Positions 17,026 through 25,331 of a stretch of DNA of 32,145 nucleotides are shown piece after piece (position 1 is the first letter of the stretch; each line of letters starts with the position of its first letter). The stretch spans positions 1 through 32,145 of the forward strand of contig NZ_JAHNZV010000027.1 in the NCBI RefSeq assembly GCF_022267535.1, in the 5' to 3' direction. The notes beneath the pieces were generated by a model. That model was not told where the DNA came from. It saw only the letters and a program-made list of their open reading frames with translations, and ran no database searches. This stretch comes from Psychromonas antarctica (lineage in GTDB: Bacteria; Pseudomonadota; Gammaproteobacteria; Enterobacterales; Psychromonadaceae). A program made the translations under genes and the position numbers.

Positions 17026-18744
17026 TTAAAAACCACCTGTTGTTGAAGCGCCAGTCCCGGTGTTGACGGTATTATCTGCACCTGACTGCCATTGAATAAC
17101 ATTGCTCGGATTGGTTTCGTTACGGATAATACATTTCCATGCAATATTGGTATTTGCTGGAAGTGAGATACTACCGGTCCAAACGGGGTAACTGGCTGGG
17201 TTTAGTTTGACAGCACTCGCTGCTTGCCAATTGCCAAGTTCAGCTTGATCGCCAACTGCGTAAACACTGTCGCCCATATTGGTATAGCCGTTATTACAAG
17301 TGAAATTTACGTCTACGTTGGTTGGATTAATAATAACAACTTCACCATCTGCTAACCACATTCTCGCTGAACTTGCGGGAATATTGATTGTATAACTGTT
17401 GCTATTTACCTCGAAGCTGGCACCTGTAAACACATCAGCATAACTTGCTGATTGCTTTAAACCGCTCGCATCGATGTTGATATCTTTATTATAACCGCAC
17501 TTGTTAATACCTACGAGGCCTGCTTGACCGCGGCGGAAAACCAACGCACATTGATCTGAGTATAAAACTTCCTCATCCGCGCCTTGAACACTGTTATGGA
17601 ATTTAACCATTGCTTTTAAATTATCTTGCTTATAATCGTTAACCCAACGACCATTATCAACACCTGTTGCGTCACTAAATACCATAGGTACACCTTCCTG
17701 GCGCCCAAGAATATAAGCGTAGGCTAGATGTTCATTGGTTTCACTCATGATTTGGTAACGGAAGCCATCATTACTTGGGATATCGTGGGTGATAGTAAAA
17801 GTTAATGCGCGCATACCATCAATCGCACCGCCCCATGATTTAGGATTGGCTAATGCAGTTAAGCTGCCGTTGGAAGAAAAAGCATCGCGTAACGTTTTGA
17901 GCAGTGGGAAATCATATGCACTGTGCGTTGTCTCACGTAAATAGGGTTCTAAGAATGTATCATAATCGATATTGCCGCTGCCTGCGCCGGTGATGATTTC
18001 AGCAAATAGGTACATATCTTGTTTAATTGAATCAGTGAATACTTGGTTAATATGCCATGTGGTCATATGCTTTGCAGCATCAATACGGAATCCTTTAACG
18101 CCCATATTTTTTATTGCTTGCAGGTAGCTACGTTGTTGCGCACGAACCCAGTCATTAGGATCTAAATCGGGTAAGCCACGGTCGCCATTACCACCACAAA
18201 TTCGCCCGTTCATTGACTCCCATACACTGGTCCAATCGCTAATACAAAACTCCGCGTGAAAATCGCCAGGGGTATATAAATTATTGCTCAAATCACCAAA
18301 CAGTTTTTGTTTTTCCCAATAGCCGCTGTTGTTCATATAATCATTGATTGTATCTGCGCCGGGGAAATAGGTTGAATTGCCGCGTTCATTAGCCGTCTGG
18401 TTTATAACAATATCTGCATAAGTTTTAACGCCATGGGCATTTAAGGCGTTGATCATGTTTTGAAAATCTTCTTTATTTCCGCGATTATTATCTATTACAC
18501 GAAGATCTTGTGGTTGATAACGTGCCCACCATTGGGAATTGTTGCTATCGGATTTTAGCGGTGGAGCCACTAAAACTTCTTTATAGCCAATTTCAGCTAT
18601 TTCTGCGGCTTTGGCGGCCACCTCTGAATACTTCCAGTCGAATGCATGTAAAATCACATCGGCGCTGGCCAGTTGAGAAAATAGAGCTAACGAAGTGCCC
18701 AGTAGACAGGAATTAATCTTGTTTGCATTGAGTTTGAATTTCAT
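17026..18744 (-). CDS. Exported GH13 alpha-amylase with C-terminal CBM20 domain
   Basis: A 572-residue secreted starch-degrading enzyme. A signal peptide ends near residue 28 (QLASA|DV). The frame extends 15 codons upstream, but MKFKLNANK gives the better signal peptide. GH13 motifs: region I DIVINQ (111-116), region II GFRIDAAKH with nucleophile D222, region III FAEII with acid/base E249, and region IV THD with D321. Region I normally ends in Asn-His; here it ends in Asn-Gln (N115, Q116). The last roughly 100 residues form a starch-binding CBM20 module (GDQAELGNWQAA, then WKCIIRN). The enzyme should hydrolyse alpha-1,4-glucans outside the cytoplasm. It is monocistronic, with its own terminator and a long upstream region. 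Confidence 0.93.
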   Translation of the reverse strand: MKFKLNANKINSCLLGTSLALFSQLASADVILHAFDWKYSEVAAKAAEIAEIGYKEVLVAPPLKSDSNNSQWWARYQPQDLRVIDNNRGNKEDFQNMINALNAHGVKTYADIVINQTANERGNSTYFPGADTINDYMNNSGYWEKQKLFGDLSNNLYTPGDFHAEFCISDWTSVWESMNGRICGGNGDRGLPDLDPNDWVRAQQRSYLQAIKNMGVKGFRIDAAKHMTTWHINQVFTDSIKQDMYLFAEIITGAGSGNIDYDTFLEPYLRETTHSAYDFPLLKTLRDAFSSNGSLTALANPKSWGGAIDGMRALTFTITHDIPSNDGFRYQIMSETNEHLAYAYILGRQEGVPMVFSDATGVDNGRWVNDYKQDNLKAMVKFHNSVQGADEEVLYSDQCALVFRRGQAGLVGINKCGYNKDINIDASGLKQSASYADVFTGASFEVNSNSYTINIPASSARMWLADGEVVIINPTNVDVNFTCNNGYTNMGDSVYAVGDQAELGNWQAASAVKLNPASYPVWTGSISLPANTNIAWKCIIRNETNPSNVIQWQSGADNTVNTGTGASTTGGF

Positions 18745-19325
18745 TATCAGTATACCTATTCCATTAGTAAGTTGATTCTTTGGCCACAAAGCCTAGAACG
18801 AACGAGCATTCAACAAATATGTGTTCGAGGTACGACTCTAATGCGTGAAACAGTGGGCATAGAGTTTTTTATACTAATAAAACAGATATTTTTAACTTGT
18901 TGAACCGCTTCATCGTTTCAATTTCACATCCTTTGTGACTGACTAGCTGCGCATATATTGAACTTAATGAACAATAAATAAGCAGACCGTTAGGTTAGCT
19001 GTTTATAAACTGCGGTCAAGGGGGGAGAAAATAGAAATGTTAAAAACATGAACTTGTGCGGGTAACTAAAGTACTGCTTTGAGATCAATATTCAATAAAG
19101 TTTGCACATAGATTTACCCCATAGATCGCACGCTACAAATAACGTGTGATCATAACATGGTACGCTGAGGAGCTTCCAAGAGGCTGTAGTGCAAGGATTT
19201 TATTTTCGATTTTAGCGCATTATAATTTTTTAACCCAAAAGATGGGAACTGGAGGCGACAATCTGGGGAGGGGATTGCCGCAGCCTACTATTTGCATATG
19301 TCATTTAAAAGCCGTTGTTGTGATG
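18745..19325. other. Long intergenic region upstream of the amylase
   Basis: 581 bases between the amylase start and creA, both on minus. It should contain the amylase promoter. A TATAAA-like box preceded by a poor -35 is present about 120 bases upstream of the start. An imperfect inverted repeat (TCACA, five bases, TGTGA) lies near 18928-18942. Another imperfect hairpin lies around 19255-19285, with G-rich runs in its loop. No gene with a credible ribosome site is visible, and I could not identify a MalT or CRP operator with confidence. Confidence 0.4.
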
Positions 19326-19811
19326 TTATTTTGTAGCTGTTGTTTGATAAGCTTTTGAACCCCACAGTGGCACTGTTGACAAACTGTGTTTAAAACTGCC
19401 AGATGTCTCTTTAGTCGAATAAGAGATATACATCAGCGTTTGATTATCCGCATCAAAAATACGTCGAATTTTCATGGTCTTAAAGAAAATACTTTTTGAT
19501 TTTTTAAATACCACGTTGCCTGATGCCGATTTATCGATTTGGCTGATCATTGCGGGGGTGATTTCACCTGTTTGACGGCAAGCGATCGATGAATCCGAGG
19601 GATCCGAGAAACTTAAATCCGCTTCAATACTAGCCACATGACAAGTGACCCCCGTTACAATAGGATCAACCAGTATATTGATTTTAATATCTTGGGTGGT
19701 GAAAAGACCTAAAGAAACATCGCCCACTTCATCTTGTGAGCAATTTTTCAGAGCAAAAAAGAAGATAACAATAACCACCACAATGGCGGCTATCAGTTTG
19801 ACTTTTTTCAT
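19326..19811 (-). CDS. creA: CreA family protein
   Basis: A 161-residue homologue of E. coli CreA (157 residues), a small exported protein of unknown function. The N-terminus (KKVKLIAAIVVVIVIFFFALKNC) is a signal peptide or anchor. The CreA domain shows GVTCHVASIEADL, SIACRQTGEI, VVFKKSKSIFFKTMKIRRIFD and YISYSTKETSGS, which line up with the E. coli protein, including the paired Cys residues. The ribosome site AAGGA is well placed. No creB or creC genes are nearby, so it is not part of a cre operon here. Confidence 0.9.
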   Translation of the reverse strand: MKKVKLIAAIVVVIVIFFFALKNCSQDEVGDVSLGLFTTQDIKINILVDPIVTGVTCHVASIEADLSFSDPSDSSIACRQTGEITPAMISQIDKSASGNVVFKKSKSIFFKTMKIRRIFDADNQTLMYISYSTKETSGSFKHSLSTVPLWGSKAYQTTATK

Positions 19812-19979
19812 TATTAGTATTCCTTATGTTGATACCAAATCGACTCATTATCTATTCATTTATGGTTGTTAAATGAATGTTAGCTTCGTAATTTATTTTG
19901 TAATTAGAATAATTAGTTACTGCAATGAATGCCTTGCTTTAATCCACATTAATAGGTCATCTAATGCGTAAAATGGGTG

Positions 19980-20756
19980 TTATTTCTTAAAATCCCAAGA
20001 TAGATTGGAAACGAGTTGGCAGCTATCACATTTAAAATCAAAAATATCAAACAGTGGCGAGTCGAGTTTCCACTCTCCTCCGCAGCAAGGGCACTTTCTC
20101 TGTTGCTCTTCCTGTAAACTTTTTCCGGCGACGCGGTACAGGTAATAGTAAGTTGGGACATGGGTAATGCCCTCAATGCGCTTACAAAGCTCACTGCCAC
20201 GGTGGTAAAGTCGGCTATCTACGTCACCCAGCTCTTGTAAAGCTACGCTGGAAACTGCGGATCCATTCATCTGTAGTTCATCGCAATTAATCCATTCTTC
20301 CTGCCACTTGATGACGCTTTTACGATCACCATTACTGATCGCTTCAGCTGTACGATAAAGCGGAATAGGAGCAAGGGTTTCACCGCAGCGCAGCGGTGAA
20401 CAGGTATCTAAAAAAGTAGTATACAATAATTGCCAGCTTGGTTTGAAGTGAGATGCGCACTCTAGCGAGTTGAGATCTTCGCCAATGGTTTTAATTTTAG
20501 GTGCAAGTAGTCCGGCCGCGGTCAACCCATCTAACGCCTGCTTTACTTGCTGGCTATTAAACTTATCATGTAAGCTATTTTCTTCGGGGCAGACTAAACG
20601 AACTACAAACCAGCTGGCAAACATGGCAACAGGGAATTCACGGCCTAAGATCTGTCCATTATACCGGAGCATATCAAAGTAGTTATTAATTGCGCGTTCA
20701 ACTGCTGCATATTGGGTGTTCTGATAGCACTCAAATCGGATCTCTTTAATAAACAT
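19980..20756 (-). CDS. DUF2310 Zn-ribbon protein
   Basis: A 258-residue protein of the DUF2310 family, described as a Zn-ribbon-containing, possibly nucleic-acid-binding protein (COG4068 type). The C-terminal ribbon is visible as CPCCGGEW and, about 20 residues later, CDSC: four Cys in the usual CxxC...CxxC arrangement. The larger N-terminal part has no motif I can name. It has no membrane span. It starts eight bases after the stop of the 105-residue gene and ends the run DUF3549, DUF3301, 105-residue protein, DUF2310, which looks like one transcript. The function is unknown. Confidence 0.85.
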   Translation of the reverse strand: MFIKEIRFECYQNTQYAAVERAINNYFDMLRYNGQILGREFPVAMFASWFVVRLVCPEENSLHDKFNSQQVKQALDGLTAAGLLAPKIKTIGEDLNSLECASHFKPSWQLLYTTFLDTCSPLRCGETLAPIPLYRTAEAISNGDRKSVIKWQEEWINCDELQMNGSAVSSVALQELGDVDSRLYHRGSELCKRIEGITHVPTYYYLYRVAGKSLQEEQQRKCPCCGGEWKLDSPLFDIFDFKCDSCQLVSNLSWDFKK

Positions 20757-20764
20757 GGTTAACT

Positions 20765-21082
20765 TTACTCTTCTTTTGCCAGTTGTTTTTGCAGCTGATT
20801 GAGTTGTCTCTGTAAACTCACTATTTCAGTTATTAAGGGCGCTAGCGCTTGCTCGATTTTGGCATCTACGCGACGTTCAAAATGCGCGTTTTCGTTATCC
20901 AATGGAGGTGCCTGCATGGTAGCTATCGGTATCTCTTTCTGTGGATTCTCTTTCCACATTTTTAGTCCTTGGATAATCATCGGTAACGGCACTTTTTTGA
21001 GTAAACGTGCTTTAATCAGTGCGGTATTAGGCACCTTTCCCTCTTTACTGAGTTGCTGTGCAATTAATATAATATTTTCCAT
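20765..21082 (-). CDS. Small protein with N-terminal helical domain and C-terminal coiled coil
   Basis: 105 residues. The first half (AQQLSKEGKVPNTALIKARL, then PLPMIIQGLKMWKENP) looks like a compact helical, possibly helix-turn-helix, domain resembling the N-terminal part of KfrA-like DNA-binding proteins. The C-terminus is a leucine- and glutamine-rich coiled coil (IVSLQRQLNQLQKQLAKEE), which suggests dimerisation. The ribosome site AAGGATTTT before the ATG is good. I do not know its function. It sits between DUF3301 and DUF2310 in a tight run; a nucleic-acid-related role is only an inference from its fold and its Zn-ribbon neighbour. Confidence 0.75.
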   Translation of the reverse strand: MENIILIAQQLSKEGKVPNTALIKARLLKKVPLPMIIQGLKMWKENPQKEIPIATMQAPPLDNENAHFERRVDAKIEQALAPLITEIVSLQRQLNQLQKQLAKEE

Positions 21083-21109
21083 AAAATCCTTATCGAGCGT
21101 TAATCTATA

Positions 21110-21424
21110 TTAATGAAGTGCACCTGGTGCTTCAAAAGAGCGATACACGGGCAACACAAATATTGGCCTATGTAATCCGGATAAGAATAGATGACCTTGA
21201 TAGTTGTTATCGTTATCGCTACTAAATTCAAAGATAAAACTAGCTTGCAGAAAATTCGCCCCGAATTTGTAATTAAACGTCGAGCGGGCGACTGAGAGTA
21301 GTTGCAGATCGAGTTTGAGGCAGTGCTGGGTAATAAGCTCTTTGGCATACTCCGATTGTTGACGTAATTTCCAAATCAGTGTGCTCGCGAGTACCAAAAA
21401 AAAGATAAATAACAGATTTGTCAT
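21110..21424 (-). CDS. DUF3301 membrane protein
   Basis: 104 residues, of the DUF3301 family. One N-terminal membrane span (about residues 3-19) is followed by a cytoplasmic domain with the conserved CLKLDLQLLSVAR-type helix and a GHLFLSGLHRPIFVLPVYR C-terminal part. The ribosome site AAGGGGG directly precedes the start. It is nine bases downstream of the DUF3549 stop and 27 bases upstream of the 105-residue gene. No biochemical function is known for the family. Confidence 0.85.
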   Translation of the reverse strand: MTNLLFIFFLVLASTLIWKLRQQSEYAKELITQHCLKLDLQLLSVARSTFNYKFGANFLQASFIFEFSSDNDNNYQGHLFLSGLHRPIFVLPVYRSFEAPGALH

Positions 21425-21433
21425 AATGCCCCC

Positions 21434-22474
21434 TTAACTTTGTTTTGTGCCGGAAAATAGCAACCCTATCGCCTCTGAAAGCGCTGGAGAGCGGGCGCTT
21501 AAACGTAACTGCTTAAGTACCTTATCACGCAGAGCAGGAATGGCTACTAAATCGCTAAAGAGTGGTGAAAATAGTGCTGCATGGTGATTGGCTAAGCTTT
21601 CAAAAAAACGGTTAAGTAAGGTTTCATCTTCAAGTAGTGACCATAACCGCCCTGCAATAGCGATATACCAATGCTCGTTATAAATTAGAACAGAAGAAAA
21701 CTGTTTTTCTAACAGTCCTTTGGTAACGTCAACGGCAGGGGAGCTTGCCAACGCGCGCAGCAATAAAATAGCGTTATCTTGACGGTCCGCGTGTAGTTCT
21801 ATTTTAGCCTGTTCTGCGATAGCGGTGGCTAACTCTGTAGTGATTGTTTGATGCTCTAAACATAAGGCTAATGTCTGTAGGGGCTGTTGCGGAAGATGCG
21901 AAAGGGCATTGATAATACTTTGCTGGTTATTATCTGAGTTTAAGCGTGCCGCTATATCGGCGATCCCTTGCATACCTAATGCTTGCCAGTCATTCCAATG
22001 CTGTTTCCCTGAAAAATAGCTTAATGCGGCAGGATAAAAAGAGGAGGCGGGACGGATAAAGTCGGCATTGATGTTGGCATTAAAAATAGCCAATTTTTCA
22101 GCGTTCGGCTTAAATATAAACGGGTTGCTCGCTAAGGATTCTTGCATTACTTTGTCTATTTCTGCCGTTAAATTTTTTCCCATTGCTTCTACCACCATTT
22201 TAATAAAGCTGGTCTGTGCTGTAATTTTTAGAAATCCCTGTTCATCGATAGGCATTTTTAAAAACCAGATAAAATGACTCTGTTGTTTGCCTACTTGCCA
22301 AAAGGTGATAGCGATAAAAGCCTGCTGCTGAATCGGGTAGGGGTAAGCTTGCTCGTTATGGCTTATCTTTTTAAAATCACTATTGCAAATTTTAGCCACT
22401 TTACGGCCGAGATCATAAATTCTATATTGGCACTGCGATTGCTCTAAAAAGTCGGTAAAGGTACTGATATTCAT
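21434..22474 (-). CDS. DUF3549 family protein
   Basis: A 346-residue cytoplasmic protein of the DUF3549 family. The N-terminus (TFTDFLEQSQCQYRIYDLGRKV) is typical of the family; the C-terminal half is built of repeated short helices (ALSHLPQQPLQTLALCLEH, then LLLRALASSPAVDV), like HEAT-type repeats. There is no catalytic motif or membrane span. It is the first gene of the four-gene minus-strand run and is divergent from yqcC. An extended -10 element lies about 35 bases upstream. The function is unknown. Confidence 0.85.
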   Translation of the reverse strand: MNISTFTDFLEQSQCQYRIYDLGRKVAKICNSDFKKISHNEQAYPYPIQQQAFIAITFWQVGKQQSHFIWFLKMPIDEQGFLKITAQTSFIKMVVEAMGKNLTAEIDKVMQESLASNPFIFKPNAEKLAIFNANINADFIRPASSFYPAALSYFSGKQHWNDWQALGMQGIADIAARLNSDNNQQSIINALSHLPQQPLQTLALCLEHQTITTELATAIAEQAKIELHADRQDNAILLLRALASSPAVDVTKGLLEKQFSSVLIYNEHWYIAIAGRLWSLLEDETLLNRFFESLANHHAALFSPLFSDLVAIPALRDKVLKQLRLSARSPALSEAIGLLFSGTKQS

Positions 22475-22508
22475 AGTGATTTCATTCTATTGTTCATAAC
22501 ATGCTGTG

Positions 22509-22514
22509 ATTATA
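22509..22514 (-). promoter_or_regulatory. Extended -10 of the DUF3549 operon
   Basis: On the minus strand the sequence reads TGTTATAAT: a perfect TATAAT with the TGn extension. It lies about 35 bases before the DUF3549 start codon, with no good -35 at 17 bases, as is common for extended -10 promoters. Confidence 0.55.
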
Positions 22515-22568
22515 ACAACTCCTTAATAAATGTGGGCAGGAATTTATGTGCTTTGCCCGCTCGGGTGG

Positions 22569-22574
22569 TATATT
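22569..22574 (+). promoter_or_regulatory. Possible extended -10 of yqcC-truC
   Basis: TGGTATATT on the plus strand gives a TGn extension and a TATATT -10 (5 of 6 consensus bases), about 30 bases before the yqcC start. The -35 is poor. Confidence 0.4.
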
Positions 22575-22604
22575 AGTGGTGGTTTTTAGATTGGGGGAAG
22601 ACAG

Positions 22605-22973
22605 ATGTTAAACAACCAATTGGCACTATCCGAGGCCGACTGTAAGCAACGCCACTTGCTGCTACAGGAACTAAATGGATTAGAAGCCGAATTACGTTTG
22701 CTGAATTTGTGGCAGAGCATGCCCCCTAGCATTTCCGCGTTAAGCAGCCGTGCCCCTTTCGCAATTGATACCTTAACTTTTGTGCAGTGGTTACAGTTTA
22801 TTTTTATCGGTAAAATAAGTCACTTATTGCAGTTTTCTTTGCCGCTACCAGTGGCAATGTCAGTACAGCCGATGGCCAGCGAATATTTTAAACGCGTTGC
22901 GGTTAATAGTGCCCCTATCATTGAAATTATCGGTCGTATAGATTTACTGATAAATAATAATAAAGCGAGTTAA
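22605..22973 (+). CDS. yqcC: YqcC family protein
   Basis: A 122-residue member of the YqcC (DUF446) family of small cytoplasmic helical proteins. The core resembles E. coli YqcC (109 residues): a PFAIDTLTFVQWLQFIFIGK segment followed by LPLPVAMSVQPMASEYF. A strong GGGGGAAG ribosome site precedes the ATG. Its stop is four bases before truC, so the two are translationally close, the same pairing as yqcC-truC in E. coli. No function is established, but the constant pairing suggests a link with the tRNA-modifying enzyme. Confidence 0.92.
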   Translation: MLNNQLALSEADCKQRHLLLQELNGLEAELRLLNLWQSMPPSISALSSRAPFAIDTLTFVQWLQFIFIGKISHLLQFSLPLPVAMSVQPMASEYFKRVAVNSAPIIEIIGRIDLLINNNKAS

Positions 22974-22977
22974 ACGG

Positions 22978-23775
22978 ATGGACCAAGGTATCACGCATCA
23001 ACAGCCAGATTTTACTGAGGCACTTGCCGAGCAAGATATTAGTGTCGAAGCCCTTAGCCCAGATCTCGATATTCTTTATCAGGACGAATTTTTAGTGGCG
23101 GTCAATAAACCCTCCGGTTTATTAGTACATCGTAGTTGGTTAGATTGCCATGCCACTGAATTTGCACTGCAAAAAGTACGCAACCAGATTGGCCAATATG
23201 TCTATCCAGTGCATCGTTTAGACCGCCCCACCTCGGGGATTTTACTGTTTGCATTAGATAAAGAAAGTGCTAAAAATATCAGTGAGCAATTTTCAAATCA
23301 CAGCACAAATAAACGCTATTTAGCCGTTGTGCGTGGTTATTTAGAAGATGGTGGGCTTGATTACCCATTAAAAGAAGAGCTCGATAAAATTGCAGATAAA
23401 CAGGCGCTGCAGGATAAACCCGCGCAACCGGCATTTACACAATATCACTGTTTAGCTAAAACTATGCTGCCGATTGCGGTGCGCCCTTATGATTCATCGC
23501 GCTATAGTTTAATGGAACTTATTCCTAAAACTGGGCGTAAACATCAGTTGCGCCGTCATATGGCACATTTGCGTCATCCAATAGTGGGAGATACGTCGCA
23601 CGGCGACGGTAAACATAATGCCATGTTTCGAGACCACTTTGATTGTTATCGCTTACTGTTACATGCTGCTTATTTGTCTTTTAATCATCCTCAAACTGGG
23701 CAGTTAGTTGAGATTCATGCCCCCTTAGACGATGTTTTTAAAACGTTATTAATAGCGCTAAAATTAGATGTTTGA
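22978..23775 (+). CDS. truC: TruC, tRNA pseudouridine(65) synthase
   Basis: A 265-residue pseudouridine synthase of the RluA superfamily that modifies U65 in certain tRNAs. The catalytic motif HRLDRPTSG contains D82. Other family blocks are ILYQDEFLVAVNKPSGLLVH, KRYLAVVRGY, PKTGRKHQLRRHMAHLRHP and GDTSHGDG. Compared with E. coli TruC, which begins almost directly at the ILYQDE equivalent, there are about 28 extra N-terminal residues. Only a weak ribosome site stands before the ATG, but it follows yqcC by four bases, so coupling is likely. It is cytoplasmic. Confidence 0.94.
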   Translation: MDQGITHQQPDFTEALAEQDISVEALSPDLDILYQDEFLVAVNKPSGLLVHRSWLDCHATEFALQKVRNQIGQYVYPVHRLDRPTSGILLFALDKESAKNISEQFSNHSTNKRYLAVVRGYLEDGGLDYPLKEELDKIADKQALQDKPAQPAFTQYHCLAKTMLPIAVRPYDSSRYSLMELIPKTGRKHQLRRHMAHLRHPIVGDTSHGDGKHNAMFRDHFDCYRLLLHAAYLSFNHPQTGQLVEIHAPLDDVFKTLLIALKLDV

Positions 23776-23806
23776 TATACCCGTTAGCTCTTCACCTTCG
23801 CGCTTA

Positions 23807-23872
23807 GGCACTGTTCATCTCATGACTTGCTAATTTTAGCATGTTCAATAGGTCTAGGTGCGAAACGGTGCC
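23807..23872 (+). promoter_or_regulatory. Structured leader upstream of pxpA
   Basis: GGCACTGTT (23807-23815) pairs with AACGGTGCC (23864-23872), nine pairs including one G-U. This encloses a small hairpin, TGCTA/TAGCA (23828-23832 and 23837-23841). The outer stem ends two bases before the AGGA ribosome site of pxpA. It may be a regulatory leader or only local structure. No known riboswitch class is recognised. Confidence 0.3.
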
Positions 23873-23886
23873 CAACAGGAAAATAT

Positions 23887-24636
23887 ATGAAATTAAATTG
23901 TGATATGGGTGAAAGTTACGGCGCTTGGGAAATTGGGGCTGATCAGGATGTGATGCCTTGGGTTAATCAGGCAAATATTGCCTGCGGATTTCATGCAGGC
24001 GATCCCGATGTGATGGCGCAGACCATTCAACTTGCCATAAAATATAATGTGCAAATTGGCGCTCATCCGGGTTATAACGATAAACAGGGATTTGGTCGTC
24101 GCTCAATTGCACACTGTTATGCACAAATTACCCATCTCGTCTGTTATCAAGTTGGTGCATTAAGTGCGCTGTGTGCTCTGCAGGGGAAACCGCTTGAATA
24201 TGTTAAACCCCATGGCGCGCTATATAACGATATGATGGCCGATATCAGAATATTCGCTGCGATTATTGATGCGCTGGTGAGTTTTAAAACGCCGTTAGCA
24301 TTAATGATTTTAGCAAGGCCGGATCTGCAGGCATATCATAAAATAGCGGAGCAAGCGGGTATTAAGCTTATTTTAGAGGCGTTTGCGGATAGAGCATACG
24401 ATGAGACGGGACACCTCGTTGCCCGCAGCCAAGAGGGCGCGGTGTTAAACAGTGCTGAATTGATAAAAAAACAGGTAAAACAATTAATCGACCGACAAAC
24501 AGTGAGCACCCGCAACGGTAAAGAGATAAAACTTAAGGTGGATACTATTTGCGTACATGGTGATAACGCCGCTGGCATTTTATTAGTTAAACAGTTGCAG
24601 CACCTACTTACTCAATTTAGACTGACTGACAAATAA
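23887..24636 (+). CDS. pxpA: PxpA, 5-oxoprolinase subunit A (LamB/YcsF family)
   Basis: A 249-residue subunit of the ATP-dependent 5-oxoprolinase PxpABC, which opens 5-oxoproline (pyroglutamate) to glutamate. The start is set at the ATG followed by KLNCDMGESYG, which matches the family N-terminus and has an AGGA site eight bases before it; the frame runs 20 codons further upstream without support. Conserved blocks are ANIACGFHAGDPDVM, GAHPGYNDKQGFGRR, VKPHGALYNDM and, near the end, VHGDNA. It overlaps pxpB by one base (TAATG), so the subunits are translated together. Confidence 0.95.
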   Translation: MKLNCDMGESYGAWEIGADQDVMPWVNQANIACGFHAGDPDVMAQTIQLAIKYNVQIGAHPGYNDKQGFGRRSIAHCYAQITHLVCYQVGALSALCALQGKPLEYVKPHGALYNDMMADIRIFAAIIDALVSFKTPLALMILARPDLQAYHKIAEQAGIKLILEAFADRAYDETGHLVARSQEGAVLNSAELIKKQVKQLIDRQTVSTRNGKEIKLKVDTICVHGDNAAGILLVKQLQHLLTQFRLTDK

Positions 24637-25331
24637 TGAAAATTTTGGCGCTTAATGAAGATTGTTTTTTAATCCAAGTCAGCGATACAATTGATCTCGC
24701 TTTAACTGATAAAATAGCCTTTTTAGTGAAACAGATTGAAATGCAATTAGGTGATGCATTGGTTGATATTACCCCCTCCTACAGCACCATCCTAGTGCAT
24801 TATAATCTATTAAAAATAGCGCCGTTAGTCGTCGAAAATCTGCTTGAAACAGCTGTTTTGTCAACTTCGCTAAATAGCGTTTTTAAAGGGCAAAATAAGG
24901 TTATTGAATTACCTGTTTATTATAATGTTTCGGTAGGTTGGGATTTGCCTGCACTATCTGAACAAACCGGTTTAAGTATTGAGCAAATTATTCAATTACA
25001 TAGCGACACAAAATACCGTGTTTGTGCGGTTGGTTTTGCGCCTGGTTTTGCGTTTTTGGCGCAGGTGCCAGCGGCCATTAATATTGCTCGACATGCCTCG
25101 CCGCGCGCTGTTGTACCCGCTGGTAGTGTGGCCATTGCCGATGCGCAAACGGCTGTTTATCCTGCTGATAGTCCCGGGGGTTGGCAGATTATAGGTAACT
25201 GTCCGGTTAAACTTTTTGACCTCAATAATGATCCCATTACGCCCTTTGCGATAGGAGATAGCGTTAAATTCCGCTCTATTTTGCTGGATGAGTTTCTTAG
25301 ACTAGGCGGACAAATAATCGATGAAAAGTAA
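24636..25331 (+). CDS. pxpB: PxpB, 5-oxoprolinase subunit B (KipI family)
   Basis: A 231-residue subunit of 5-oxoprolinase, homologous to the B. subtilis kinase inhibitor KipI. The conserved CAVGFAPGFAFLAQVP segment and the C-terminal GSVAIADAQTAVYPADSPGG and WQIIG region (cyclophilin-like fold) are present. The start shares its A with the pxpA stop, and the last 11 bases overlap pxpC. The order A-B-C and these overlaps indicate a stoichiometric complex from one mRNA. Confidence 0.94.
   Translation: MKILALNEDCFLIQVSDTIDLALTDKIAFLVKQIEMQLGDALVDITPSYSTILVHYNLLKIAPLVVENLLETAVLSTSLNSVFKGQNKVIELPVYYNVSVGWDLPALSEQTGLSIEQIIQLHSDTKYRVCAVGFAPGFAFLAQVPAAINIARHASPRAVVPAGSVAIADAQTAVYPADSPGGWQIIGNCPVKLFDLNNDPITPFAIGDSVKFRSILLDEFLRLGGQIIDEK

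Noticed and set aside
18922-18946. CRP site upstream of the amylase
   Set aside because: The half-sites are in the order TCACA...TGTGA with a five-base gap, the reverse of a CRP operator.
19262-19275. G-rich GGGGAGGGGA resembling a MalT box upstream of the amylase
   Set aside because: It is a single, imperfect copy about 500 bases from the amylase start and lies next to creA.
19146-19358. 70-codon plus-strand frame
   Set aside because: Runs into creA in antisense and lacks a ribosome site.
23827-23886. Earlier start for pxpA
   Set aside because: The extra 20 residues do not resemble the family N-terminus, and the AGGA site belongs to the ATG at 23887.
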